The position numbers and the translations under genes are program-made. The notes below the pieces were generated by a model. It searched no databases. It saw only the letters and a program-made list of their open reading frames with translations, and was not told the origin of the DNA. From Natrialba chahannaoensis JCM 10990 (GTDB lineage Archaea; Halobacteriota; Halobacteria; Halobacteriales; Natrialbaceae), in NCBI RefSeq assembly GCF_000337135.1, contig NZ_AOIN01000060.1, positions 1 to 64,000 on the forward strand: a DNA stretch of 64,000 nt. Reading direction: 5' to 3'. Below are positions 18,563-29,286 of this stretch, in pieces (position 1 is the stretch's first letter; each line of letters opens with the position of its first letter).

Positions 18563-18743
18563 CTATAGTAGCCACTGACAGCCAGTGCACACCCAATCGC
18601 ACGAAGGCAGCGCGGTTCTCGCTCACTTTATTCGCTCCAAACCGCGGACCGCGAGCGGAGAACACTGTAACCTGCGAACAGTGAACTGAATCAGGACCCC
18701 GAAACTGCGATTGGTGTGTGACCAGTCTCAGTTGTTATTATGG
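18563..18743. mobile_element. 181-bp palindromic MITE-like element, copy 2
   Basis: The left end CTATAGTAGCCACTGACAG is nearly identical to copy 1. The right end read backwards begins CCATAATAACAACTGAG and continues to ACACCAATCGCAG, matching the left arm through ACACCCAATCGCAC. The middle (about 18610-18670) contains a further imperfect dyad (GGTTCTCGCTC with GAGCGGAGAAC) absent from copy 1. The right terminal repeat overlaps the last codons and stop of the membrane protein gene that ends at 18728. Confidence 0.7.
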
Positions 18744-19000
18744 AACGAGTGGCTTCTGACCCACCGAACGAGTCCAATCGTGCCGAGTACGGCGAGAACG
18801 AGCCACATCCCGATGATGAGTACGGCAAGTACCTGAACGACGATGGCCCGCGGGTGCTCGACGGACGAATCCAGTACTGCGAGTTCGATGCCGAGCCACT
18901 GGACGACGGCGACTCCCGCGACGACGAGACAGAGTACGAGCAGCCGGTCCCGGAAGAACTCGCGGCTCAGATAGTATTCCAGATAGTCGTCTTTGTCCAT
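18728..19000 (-). CDS. small two-helix membrane protein with MITE-derived C-terminus
   Basis: About 90 residues starting MDKDDYLEYYLSREFFRDRL, with two hydrophobic segments (LLVLCLVVAGVAVVQWLGIE and VVQVLAVLIIGMWLVLAVLG). The layout resembles short haloarchaeal proteins of unknown function with an N-terminal charged helix. The last residues, HNNN and the stop, are encoded by the terminal repeat of the MITE at 18563-18743, so the original C-terminus was replaced by the insertion. The frame could start at 19030 but the ATG at 19000 gives a better N-terminus. Confidence 0.6.
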   Translation of the reverse strand: MDKDDYLEYYLSREFFRDRLLVLCLVVAGVAVVQWLGIELAVLDSSVEHPRAIVVQVLAVLIIGMWLVLAVLGTIGLVRWVRSHSFHNNN

Positions 19001-19173
19001 GCGCGTTCGGACCCTCGTCTCGGTGAACACGGCTGGGGAGAAAGTGTCTTTCTCTTGTGTTGCTCATACTGCCGGACAGAACTATTCGAAGATCGGTCGC
19101 GCTACTGCGGCCGTCCCCGAGGTGACGGCCGCGACTGTCCGACCGACTTCTCACTGACTTCTGTCCGACAGTA

Positions 19174-19710
19174 TCACTCGCGGCGGACGGCCCGAACGAT
19201 CGGTTCCGTTCCAGGATAGCCGTCGGCCCGCCAGAGCGCGATTCCGGCGACGAGGATCACTGCCTCGAGCCACAGCGTCGTGACTGTTATCTCGAGTGCC
19301 GGCACGGTCCCGAGCGGTTTCGTCCCCGTGTACTCGGGCATCGGCGTGAGCGGCCAGAGCAGAAACCCGAGTTCGTGAAGATCGCCCGAGAGCACGTGCC
19401 ACGGGATGTCCGTCGCGATATGCGACCCGTAGCCGATGGCGAAGGCAATCCCGAGCGCTTGCTGGCCCCGTACTCGAGAAAGGAGCCAGACGGCGGCGAC
19501 GACTGGAATCGCAAACAGTAGTGAGTGCCCGATCGTTCGTCCGACGTCGACGAGGCCGGCGAGCCAGATCGGCTTATCGAGCAGGTCGGGGAGCGCCGCG
19601 CCTGCAATGGCGACGAGCGCTGCCGTCTCGGTTGGGATACGTCCGGTACGCCAGCGCGTGTACAGCGCGTAGCAGATGTACCCCACTGCGAGGTGAACGA
19701 CCGGTTGCAC
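19174..19710 (-). CDS. membrane-bound hydrolase-like protein (YdjM/DUF457-like)
   Basis: About 178 residues if a GTG at 19710 is the start (VQPVVHLAVGYICYALYTRW); the frame is open to an ATG at 19824, but that extension lacks family character. Four to five hydrophobic segments. His-rich and Asp motifs sit at membrane borders: VHLAVGY, AALPDLLDKP, GRTIGHSLLF and YGSHIATDIPWH. These match the inner-membrane metal-dependent hydrolase family typified by YdjM. The biochemical role of that family is poorly known. It stands alone, downstream of a Tat-exported protein gene on the same strand. Confidence 0.72.
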   Translation of the reverse strand: MQPVVHLAVGYICYALYTRWRTGRIPTETAALVAIAGAALPDLLDKPIWLAGLVDVGRTIGHSLLFAIPVVAAVWLLSRVRGQQALGIAFAIGYGSHIATDIPWHVLSGDLHELGFLLWPLTPMPEYTGTKPLGTVPALEITVTTLWLEAVILVAGIALWRADGYPGTEPIVRAVRRE

Positions 19711-19984
19711 GAGTGGTGAGTACGACACCGGAGGCGAAAAATGTCCGCGTAGCGATACCGTGGTGTTGGGTTGCTGTGGTCTACTCCTGATCGAGCCCGC
19801 TGTCAGTGAGGGTTCACCTGTCACTTCGATCAGGACAGGGCAAACGAGTACCGAACCGATAGTCAGAGTTACTGAGACCTGTCGAGAGCGACGGGCTGGC
19901 GACTGGCTACTGTTACACGTGTGAGCTCTACCACTGCCACCCTGTGCTCACTGGTCACGGGAATTCAACGGCCAGCAACCGTGT

Positions 19985-20950
19985 CTATTCGATGTAGAAA
20001 TCGAGAACTGCAGACAAAAATACCTCGGCTGTGTTAGTGAATTCCTCGACTGATCCGCGATACTCGGTGAGGACTCGTGTCCCCCCTTGCGTGGTGATGT
20101 CCGTGTTGTTGGCAATCGACTGTGGAAGCAACCCGTCTTCGTCGTCTCGGCCAATCAATTCCCGAGAGAGTGCCTCGGACAGGTCATCCCTTTCGTCTGC
20201 CGGTGTTACCGCATAGACCCTCGCGACACACACGTCAGTGCCATAGACGAGCTTCCCCCAGACTTCCCTGACATGGTCGTGGAGCTGCCAGTCATCAGCG
20301 GTAGTGTCCGTTTCGAGACAACTGAACGCAACATCTCCTTCGGGTAGCGAGCGCTCGTGGACGGAGACGATGTCACCGCCGGCGTGCTGACTGTCGTTTC
20401 GTAACCCTGCAAACCGGCGGACAGCGTCCGGCTCACCGACAATCGTCGGACGAATTGTGGCTGCAAGGGAGTCAGTTTCGTATATCGTCTCTGCTCTCTG
20501 TGTTGTCTCCTGGATTGAGTCGTCGAGACCGAGATTCCCCAGTACCTCGTCGTCGTCCCAGTTCGTCCATAGACGGGTTGCCGTTGTCCCGTCTGTGAGC
20601 CCCATTTGCAACACGGAACGAACCTCTGTCGCCGCCACGTCGCTCCCGTCGAGAATGCCGGCTACCGTTCCAGAAGCGGGTGCAAGGGCCAGTTTTCGTG
20701 CGAGAACGCGAACGTCGTCGATCATAGTCGCGTCACGTTCGCCGGGGAGATTGATCTGTAAGAGTCTAGTCGTCTCTTCGTGTATTGAGCGCATATCGAG
20801 TGCCGCAACAGGCTCCAAATCGCCATCGAGAAGACCGGCATCCAACTGTGCCCCAGTCCAACCGATGGCAACGCCAATGCATCCAGCAGCACTCATCGTC
20901 AGGATATCTCGTCGCTGCAGCGGGCCAGACTGAGAGTGTTCGTTGTTCAT
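19985..20950 (-). CDS. Tat-exported protein of unknown function
   Basis: A 321-residue protein with a twin-arginine signal (QRRDILTMSAAGCIGVAIG, residues 12-30), so it is probably exported folded and may stay membrane-attached. The mature part is acidic, with segments such as LARKLALAPASGTVAGILDG, GKLVYGTDVCVARVYAVTP and a C-terminal AEVFLSAVLDFYIE. I recognise no domain. Base composition is somewhat lower in GC than that of its neighbours. Confidence 0.65.
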   Translation of the reverse strand: MNNEHSQSGPLQRRDILTMSAAGCIGVAIGWTGAQLDAGLLDGDLEPVAALDMRSIHEETTRLLQINLPGERDATMIDDVRVLARKLALAPASGTVAGILDGSDVAATEVRSVLQMGLTDGTTATRLWTNWDDDEVLGNLGLDDSIQETTQRAETIYETDSLAATIRPTIVGEPDAVRRFAGLRNDSQHAGGDIVSVHERSLPEGDVAFSCLETDTTADDWQLHDHVREVWGKLVYGTDVCVARVYAVTPADERDDLSEALSRELIGRDDEDGLLPQSIANNTDITTQGGTRVLTEYRGSVEEFTNTAEVFLSAVLDFYIE

Positions 20951-21099
20951 ACTATTAGACCGACACCAGAATATTATTTAGAGAAGTAATATAGAAACAC
21001 AAGTACTTTCGGTTAGCTGTGTCTGCTCACTTGCATAGAGCCAGCCAGTCCGAACCGAGACGCCTTTGCCTTCTCAAACCCGTATTACGGTACTTTCGT

Positions 21100-21729
21100 A
21101 TGATAGACGAGGCCGAACCCGTACTCCGAGCGGACCCGATCATGGACCGGCTGGTCGACGCACACAACCCCTACGTCGAACCCGACTGGACCGAGTACGA
21201 GCGCCTCTGTATCTCGATCATCAACCAACAACTCTCGACTGCGAGCGCGGCAGCCGTCCGCGAACGCGTCTTCGACGTCCTCGAGGACGAGGTCACTCCC
21301 AAAACCGTCCTCGCGGCGGACGATCAGGCGCTCCGTGACGCCGGCCTCTCCCGGAGCAAAATCGAGTACATCCGCAACGCTGCTCGCGCCTTCCAGGAAG
21401 AGGACTTCACGCGAACGGGGCTGTCCGGCGTCGACAATGACGAGGTGGTCGACCGTCTCACCGAAATCAAGGGTATCGGTGAGTGGACGGCTAGAATGTA
21501 CTGCTTGTTCGTCCTGAAGCGACCCGATATTCTGCCACTCGGTGACCTTGCCGTTCGACGCGGGATCGAACAGCTCTACGGCAACGGCGACGAACTGACG
21601 CGAGCCGAGATGCGCGATATTGCCGACAGCTGGCGTCCCTACCGCAGCGTCGCGACCCGCTACATCTGGGCCGAGTACGAGGCGGACTCGAGTATCGACC
21701 TCGATGACGTGGACGCACTTGAGAACTGA
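21100..21729 (+). CDS. DNA-3-methyladenine glycosylase II (AlkA-like, HhH-GPD)
   Basis: A 209-residue base-excision repair glycosylase that removes alkylated purines. The helix-hairpin-helix is LTEIKGIGEWTARMYCLFVL (about residues 121-140), and the catalytic Asp is about residue 149 in LPLGDLAVRRGIEQLYG. The N-terminal part ISIINQQLSTASAAAVRERV is the standard HhH-GPD start. The ATG at 21100 gives MIDEAEPVLRADP; the frame upstream is open but non-conserved. The protein lacks the N-terminal beta domain of E. coli AlkA, as is usual for short archaeal members. Confidence 0.9.
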   Translation: MIDEAEPVLRADPIMDRLVDAHNPYVEPDWTEYERLCISIINQQLSTASAAAVRERVFDVLEDEVTPKTVLAADDQALRDAGLSRSKIEYIRNAARAFQEEDFTRTGLSGVDNDEVVDRLTEIKGIGEWTARMYCLFVLKRPDILPLGDLAVRRGIEQLYGNGDELTRAEMRDIADSWRPYRSVATRYIWAEYEADSSIDLDDVDALEN

Positions 21730-22035
21730 GTGATCGCTGCAGAGAGCCTGCTAAACTGAGTCGTTGGCCGGCCGGTAATACGTTACTGTCTGCCCCCCTC
21801 GGAAAGCCCTCGGCTACGTTTGGCGGTGGTGAATCGTAATGAGTCGACTTGGTTGCGATCTGACTGTCGTCACCCCGTCGTTCGAGAGTGGGCTGGAGAG
21901 CGTTCCCCCAATCCATGATTACGTTTCTGGCAGTGGACTCGAGTCCCCCGACGACTCCGTTAGGGACGGAAATCAACGACTGATTCGCAGAGACGGCCCT
22001 GTCGACTAAAGTACAGCTCGGATGCAGATGGGAAC
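21730..22035. other. intergenic stretch, no supported gene
   Basis: Between the glycosylase and the repeat protein. A minus-strand frame here is open and has readable pieces (DWGNALQPTLERRGDDSQ), but it runs through the glycosylase in antisense and has no recognisable family. I see no RNA gene, hairpin or repeat that I would name. Confidence 0.3.
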
Positions 22036-23616
22036 ATGTCCGAGGAGGAACCCAACAGTGATCCGACCGAGACGATGGATGACCGTCGGGCGAGCGACCG
22101 CGGCGCGCATCGGCGGATGACGACGGACCCGGAACACATTCGTGAGTGGGCAGAGTCACACGGTGCTGTTCCGGTATCGACACACGGCGGCGAGGGCCAC
22201 GGCCACTCGTTCGTTCGACAGGGCGACCTCAGCGAAGAACACGAAGAGCAATCTTGGAACGAGTTTACAGAGACGTTCAGAAACGAGGATCTGGTGTTCG
22301 TCTACGAGGAGTACGAGCGGTCTGAAGCGGGAATGGGAGATGAGCTGGAGATGGAACGCGAGGCAAATACCGACATGGACGATATGGAGGCAGACGCTGA
22401 CATGGCAGACATGGACGCCGACGCCGATCAAGCCGAAGCGGCCGGTGACGAAAGCGGACGCAGCCGCGACCTCGGTACCTTCGAACTCATCGAGCGCACC
22501 GAGGCCTTCGACCGCGCCGAGATCGGTGCCAGCGAGCTTGAAGACCAACTCCGCCAGGGTGAACGCGTCACCACCGAACTCGTCGAAACACAGGTTATCG
22601 AGCGCGAAATCACCGAACGCGACACACTCGAGAGCCAGGTCGTCGACACCGAACTCGTCGAACGCCACGTCGTCGACTCGGAACTGGTTGACCGGGACGT
22701 GGTCGACATCGAATTCGTCGACGCCGATTACATCGAGGTTACGACCGACGAAACGCGACTCGAGACGATCGAAGAGATCGAACGCTACACCGTCGAGAGC
22801 CGTGTGGTCGATGTCGATATCGACCACAGCGAGGCGATCGCCCGCGACGAGATCGAGACAGACGTTGCACTCGAGTTCGTCCAGCAGTCGATACTCGAGA
22901 GCGACATCGTTCGGACTGACGTCAAAGCCGAGGAGGTGATCGAACAGGAGGTGATCGAAAGCCAACGCGGCGAGGGTGATACGGTCCGGAGTGATCTCAT
23001 CGAACGCCGAACAGTCGAAGAGCAGGTCGACGAGCGGACGCTGATGCGGTTTACACTCGAGGACAGCGAGATCATCGAGTCGGAGTTGGTTAGCAGCGAG
23101 CTGTTAGAGGGGGAGATCATCGACAGCGAGGAGTACGAGACACTGCGTGCAGGGAGAGAGACGACTGCGGAGACGAGCGAGATGGAGGGTGTGGGTGTCG
23201 AAGCGCAGCAGGGTGAGATCGGCGACACGGACGAAATGAGTGGGATGGCGGCAGATGACGAGATGGCGGCAGACGATGCGATGACGACACCCGAGAGAGA
23301 CAGCGAGCCCGCGGGTGTTGCTGGCGGTGAGGCCACAGGTGCTGATGACGAGCGGCCGACCGTTGACGAGGAGGCAGCAGCGACCGTGACGAGGGACGAC
23401 CAGGGGAAGAATGTCGTCGACGAGACGGGCAACCAGATCGGGATTATTTCGGCCGTCGAGGAGGGGACGGCCTACGTCGACCCGGAGCCGGGGCTCACCG
23501 ATCGACTCAGAGCACGTCTCGACTGGGGCTCACACAGCAGCGACGAATATCCGGTCGAGCCCTCGCAAATAAAAGCGGTCACGGACGACGAAGTCGTCGT
23601 CAGAAGTGAATCGTGA
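22036..23616 (+). CDS. acidic repeat protein with C-terminal PRC-barrel-like domain
   Basis: A 526-residue, very acidic protein. Residues 20-95 form an N-terminal unit (DPEHIREWAESHGAVPVS, then EQSWNEFTETFRNEDLVFVY). A Met/Asp-rich linker follows. Residues about 150-375 are a long run of short repeats with the theme xELVExxVI/DxE, for example TELVERHVVDSELVDRDVVD, which looks like a beta-rich solenoid or stacked strands. A second linker leads to a C-terminal unit of about 70 residues (NVVDETGNQIGIISAVEEGT, then EYPVEPSQIKAVTDDEVVV) with the features of a PRC-barrel. No signal peptide, so cytoplasmic. Function unknown; PRC-barrels in archaea often take part in RNA or membrane-linked assemblies. 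Monocistronic by spacing. Confidence 0.8.
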   Translation: MSEEEPNSDPTETMDDRRASDRGAHRRMTTDPEHIREWAESHGAVPVSTHGGEGHGHSFVRQGDLSEEHEEQSWNEFTETFRNEDLVFVYEEYERSEAGMGDELEMEREANTDMDDMEADADMADMDADADQAEAAGDESGRSRDLGTFELIERTEAFDRAEIGASELEDQLRQGERVTTELVETQVIEREITERDTLESQVVDTELVERHVVDSELVDRDVVDIEFVDADYIEVTTDETRLETIEEIERYTVESRVVDVDIDHSEAIARDEIETDVALEFVQQSILESDIVRTDVKAEEVIEQEVIESQRGEGDTVRSDLIERRTVEEQVDERTLMRFTLEDSEIIESELVSSELLEGEIIDSEEYETLRAGRETTAETSEMEGVGVEAQQGEIGDTDEMSGMAADDEMAADDAMTTPERDSEPAGVAGGEATGADDERPTVDEEAAATVTRDDQGKNVVDETGNQIGIISAVEEGTAYVDPEPGLTDRLRARLDWGSHSSDEYPVEPSQIKAVTDDEVVVRSES

Positions 23617-23733
23617 CATAGCGAGGTGGACGTTCTCAGCACCTCGTAGCGTCGTCGGTTCGTGGTCGTTGGGGTCCGTCTGAGACGGCGATGCTGGACA
23701 GCCTGCGATGACTGGCTGCCGCGCGGGCTGTGA

Positions 23734-25982
<2,249 letters not shown>

Positions 25983-26176
25983 CCCAAACAATTTTTCCGA
26001 CATGAGAATTTTGTCGCGATCAGCCCGTCGGTGTTGGCTGCCAGTGCAGTACTGAGAAAGGTGTGATTCCTCCGACGAGAGCCGTGCTTCGACGCCGCTG
26101 GTATCTGTCGTGCTGTCTCTCTTGTGCTAGTAGATCAGTACCGCGCGCCGTACGCTCTTTATTCTCCTTACTCTCG

Positions 26177-27520
26177 TTACTCTTCTTCCTCGGGGCTGTC
26201 CTCTGTATCCTGGTCTACGCGCCGACCAACGTCGACCCGATAGTTCGAGAGAATATCCCGACCGAGCAGAACTGGGTAGTCCATATGGTCTCGATCCTCG
26301 ATACTCGCGGTCACGGTGTGTTGATTGCCGCCAACGCCAACCACGACGTCGACGACCGGACGGCTGCGTGCCGTCTTTCTGCTGCCGGATTTGACGCGTG
26401 TAATCGACTTGATCGGGCCGGCTCCGATCTCCGCTGCGAGCCCGGTGTCAATGCTTGTTCTGGTCGCGCCAGTGTCTGATTTTGCAAGCACAGACGTCGA
26501 TCCGCTCGTCCCGGAGAGGACGACCTCTTCGGTGTAGCCGATGACGGTCGGCTCTGTCTCTGTGATCACTCGGGTAATGGGCTGTGCCGTCGGTGTCGAG
26601 TCATCGAGCCTCGTGGCGAGTTCCTGAACGCGGTCCTCATCGACGCTTCCGCCCGCCCGCTCGATTGCGAGTTTGGCAATGTACGGTGCCGGGCTGATCT
26701 CGGTGGCCTCGTAGAGCCCCTTGAAGCCGGCTGTCGGATTCACCTCGAGAACGAACCAGCCCTCATCGCTCTCGACGAGGTCGACGCCGGCGTAGTCAAG
26801 TCCGATGGCGTCGGCTGCCCGTGTCGCCAGTTCTCGGGCATCTGATGGGAGATCTTCGGTTGCATCCTCGACGCTGCCACCGAGTGCGACGTTCGTCCGC
26901 CAGTCGTTATCCGGCGCGTAGCGGTACATCGCGCCGACGATCTCCCCGTCAACGACGTAAATTCGTACGTCGCGGTGGCGCTCATCGTCGCGCTCAATGA
27001 GTTCCTGCAAGAAGGCGTAACGATTGCCAACCTTGGCGTTGATCGGGTCCTCCGGACCGACTTTCCACGTCCCGCCGCCGTGGGTGCCGATGGCCGTCTT
27101 GTAGACTGCCTCTTCACCGTACTGGTCGCGAACGGCGTTCAGTTCGTCGCTGCTGAGTGCGAGAACCACGTCCGGTGTTTGGACATCGGCCACCGCGAGC
27201 GTCGTCGCCGTCGAGAGCTTGTGCATCGCTGTCAGCACCGTCGCCGGCTCGTTGAGCATTGGGACGACTCGTGCGAATGTGTTCGCGAGTCCAAGCTCTT
27301 CGGCGGGCTGTTCGGTGTTCGAGAGCAACATTCGATTGGCGATCACGTCGACATCTGGCTCGAGTACCACCTGGCCATCGGCGACACTGATCGTCGTGTT
27401 TTCCTGTCGTAACCACTCGGTATCGTGGCCGAGTTCCTCAACCGCGTTGAGTATCGCTTTTGTCTCTTTGCTTGTGTGCAGGCTCAGTACCCCGACGTTG
27501 ACGGGATCGGCAGCGGCCAT
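26177..27520 (-). CDS. ATP-grasp RimK-like ligase fused to RimB-like aspartyl protease domain
   Basis: A 447-residue fusion. Residues 1-300 form an ATP-grasp enzyme related to RimK. VYKTAIGTHGGGTWKV, FLQELIERDDERHRDVRIYV and LDYAGVDLVESDEGWFVLEV, then NPTAG, carry the ATP and magnesium sites. Residues 320-440 resemble the RimB/'ATP-dependent zinc protease' family, a retropepsin-like fold with the catalytic Asp in AKSDTGATRTSID and the late strand YPVLLGRDIL. RimK adds glutamates to protein or cofactor C-termini and RimB-like proteins trim them, so one polypeptide could both build and edit tails. The target is unknown. No adjacent partner gene. Confidence 0.85.
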   Translation of the reverse strand: MAAADPVNVGVLSLHTSKETKAILNAVEELGHDTEWLRQENTTISVADGQVVLEPDVDVIANRMLLSNTEQPAEELGLANTFARVVPMLNEPATVLTAMHKLSTATTLAVADVQTPDVVLALSSDELNAVRDQYGEEAVYKTAIGTHGGGTWKVGPEDPINAKVGNRYAFLQELIERDDERHRDVRIYVVDGEIVGAMYRYAPDNDWRTNVALGGSVEDATEDLPSDARELATRAADAIGLDYAGVDLVESDEGWFVLEVNPTAGFKGLYEATEISPAPYIAKLAIERAGGSVDEDRVQELATRLDDSTPTAQPITRVITETEPTVIGYTEEVVLSGTSGSTSVLAKSDTGATRTSIDTGLAAEIGAGPIKSITRVKSGSRKTARSRPVVDVVVGVGGNQHTVTASIEDRDHMDYPVLLGRDILSNYRVDVGRRVDQDTEDSPEEEE

Positions 27521-27768
27521 AGGGGCTCCACACCGACCGGAGGGAAAAGTATTGGTTCACTGTGTCTCGACAAGTTACCGTCCTGCTGGCAGCGATCTCC
27601 GATCAGGAGTGACGGTCGCTGTCCGGCAGTGTTCATCAACGGATCGACAGACTACAGGACAAACCACAGAACAGATCACAGACGAGAGCGGTGGGTGACA
27701 CAAAATAAAGCGCATGCACCCACCTTCAGGCGGGGATCGAGCGGTAGGCAATGTCGATCAACTACCGG

Positions 27769-27912
27769 CTACTGCCTGTCTGGGGCCTCCTCGAGGACGC
27801 GCTTCTCGCCTTCAAGGACCAACCCCTTCCACGTCAGTCCGTGGTGTTGCTTCAGTTCCTTCAACCGCTCATACTGTTCATCATCGTCGAATTCGATGCG
27901 GATCTCAACCAT
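27769..27912 (-). CDS. small protein (47 aa) divergent from tnpB
   Basis: A complete 47-codon gene, ATG to TAG, encoding MVEIRIEFDDDEQYERLKEL and then KQHHGLTWKGLVLEGEKRVL. It is charged and predicted helical with a short N-terminal strand, recalling small ribbon-helix-helix or antitoxin-like proteins, though I cannot assign the family firmly. The ATG lies 53 bases from the tnpB ATG on the other strand with an A/T-rich promoter region between them. Codon use is normal for the host, so it may still be expressed although its tnpB partner is broken. Confidence 0.6.
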   Translation of the reverse strand: MVEIRIEFDDDEQYERLKELKQHHGLTWKGLVLEGEKRVLEEAPDRQ

Positions 27913-27965
27913 ATACCATCACAAAAATCCCACATTTATGTGTGTTCCGGACCAAGAAATAGTTG

Positions 27966-29157
27966 ATGAAGCGGACCAACCAGTTCGTCGTTCGCCCCCA
28001 ATCCGAACAGGATCGGAAGCTACTGCACGAACTGTTGGACGCTTCCGCCAGTCTTTGGAACGAGATCACCTACGAACGACGTCAGCAATACTTCGACGGC
28101 GAGACCGTCTGGGATACCGAGGATTACCGCAAGAAGTACGTCGGTGTTCTCGGATCAGCCACTGCCCAACAGGTGATCCGGAAGAACAAGAGCGCTTGGA
28201 AGTCGTTCTTCGCTGCCAAGGAAAACGGCGAGGACTCGAATCCTCCCGGTTACTGGGGCAACGAAGACGACGGTCGGGAGTTACGGACCTACATCCGCAA
28301 CGACCAATACACGCTCAAGATGGGCGATCGGTCTCGTCTCGAGATCCCGGTCGGCCAAGACCTGAAGAAGAAGTACGGACTCGGCTACCGAGAGCGCCTA
28401 CGCCTCGAGGTTGCTGGCGATCCAAAGTGGGAAGGAAATCAAGGTCAATTGGAGTTGTACTACGACGAACGCTCGAACCAATCCAGAGCCTTTCAGCCAG
28501 TCACTGTCGACGATTCTCGACTGGATTCACCATTAGCCGACGAATCGGCTGCTCTGGATATCGGTGTGAACAACATCGTAGCGTGTACAACTACGACTGG
28601 CCAGCAGTACCTCTACGAAGGTCGCGATCTGTTCGAGCGATTCCGCGAAACAACGCAGCGAATCGTCGAGCTTCAATCGAAGCTGGACAATCAGCACCGG
28701 ACCAGCAAGCGGATCGACCGCTTGTACCGACGACGGTGTTTCGACAGTGCACGTCGGCAGCCTAACCGACGTCCTCGAGACACACTGGTCGGTGCGGACG
28801 AACGAGAAGTTGCACAACTTCTGGGCGTTCCGCCGGTTCATCGAGAGACTCGTCGATACTGCCGAGGAGTACGGGATCTCGATCGAGGTTCGATCGGAAG
28901 CCTGGACATCGCAGACGTGTCCGAACTGCGGTTCAACCGAGGACACGACCCGGCACCAGGATACGCTCACCTGCCTGTGCGGGTTCGAAGGTCACGCGGA
29001 CCTCGTAGCGAGCGAGACGTTCATGAGACGGCACGAATCGGTAGCACGGCCGATGGCACGGCCCGTGTGCCTCAAGTGGGACGACCATACATGGTCGGAG
29101 ACACCACACTCTCACCGTCCCAACGAGGAGCACACAAACCGGAGTATCCACGTATAG
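27966..29157 (+). pseudogene. tnpB: broken RNA-guided endonuclease TnpB (IS1341-type)
   Basis: The N-terminal two thirds ([20 protein letters not shown] onward, with the RuvC-I Asp in [14 protein letters not shown]) is open to codon 260 (RLYRRR). The coding sense then jumps to another frame, resuming at [19 protein letters not shown] and running through the zinc finger CPNCG...CLCGFEG and the RuvC-III motif HADLVASE to the stop at 29157. About 20-25 residues that family members have between RLYRRR and the HVG segment are missing. The junction carries CGACGACGG, so a deletion between short repeats is likely. The start is ATG 27966 (a TTG precedes it). The product would be inactive. Confidence 0.8.
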
Positions 29158-29244
29158 GAGAAAGTCGCCCACGTGGTGGTTCGACATGAGCCGAGACCCC
29201 CAACGTGAGGATTCCCGCGCCTTTAGGCGCGTGGAGGATGTCAA
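29158..29244 (+). ncRNA. probable omega (reRNA) scaffold / IS right end
   Basis: The 87 bases after the tnpB stop contain CCCAACGTGAGG, the hairpin CGCGCC-TTTA-GGCGCG and the terminal GGAGGATGTCAA. In IS605-group elements the guide RNA of TnpB overlaps the gene's 3' end and this right end. The second element has the same order of blocks. Expression cannot be judged, and TnpB itself is broken here. Confidence 0.35.
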
Positions 29245-29286
29245 TCGGACGTTCCTCTGTACCTAACCACGAAACTCGGTACCTAC

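Larger units (their letters stand above)
27712..29244 (+). mobile_element. IS200/IS605 group element (IS1341-type, TnpB only), inactive
   Basis: A tnpB-only element without tnpA. The right end is near 29244, after a hairpin (CGCGCC-TTTA-GGCGCG) and GGAGGATGTCAA, which matches the right end of the second element at 41.9 kb. The left limit is uncertain; a hairpin-like CCCACC-TTCA-GGCGGG at 27718-27734 may mark it. It carries a small divergent gene and a broken tnpB. Confidence 0.6.

Noticed and set aside
21780-21960. Readable minus-strand frame in the gap before the repeat protein
   Set aside because: Runs antisense through the glycosylase gene and matches no family I know.
27425-28765. 446-codon plus-strand frame
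   Set aside because: It crosses the start of the ATP-grasp gene in antisense and the tnpB gene in another frame; the translation is Arg/Ser-rich without any motif.
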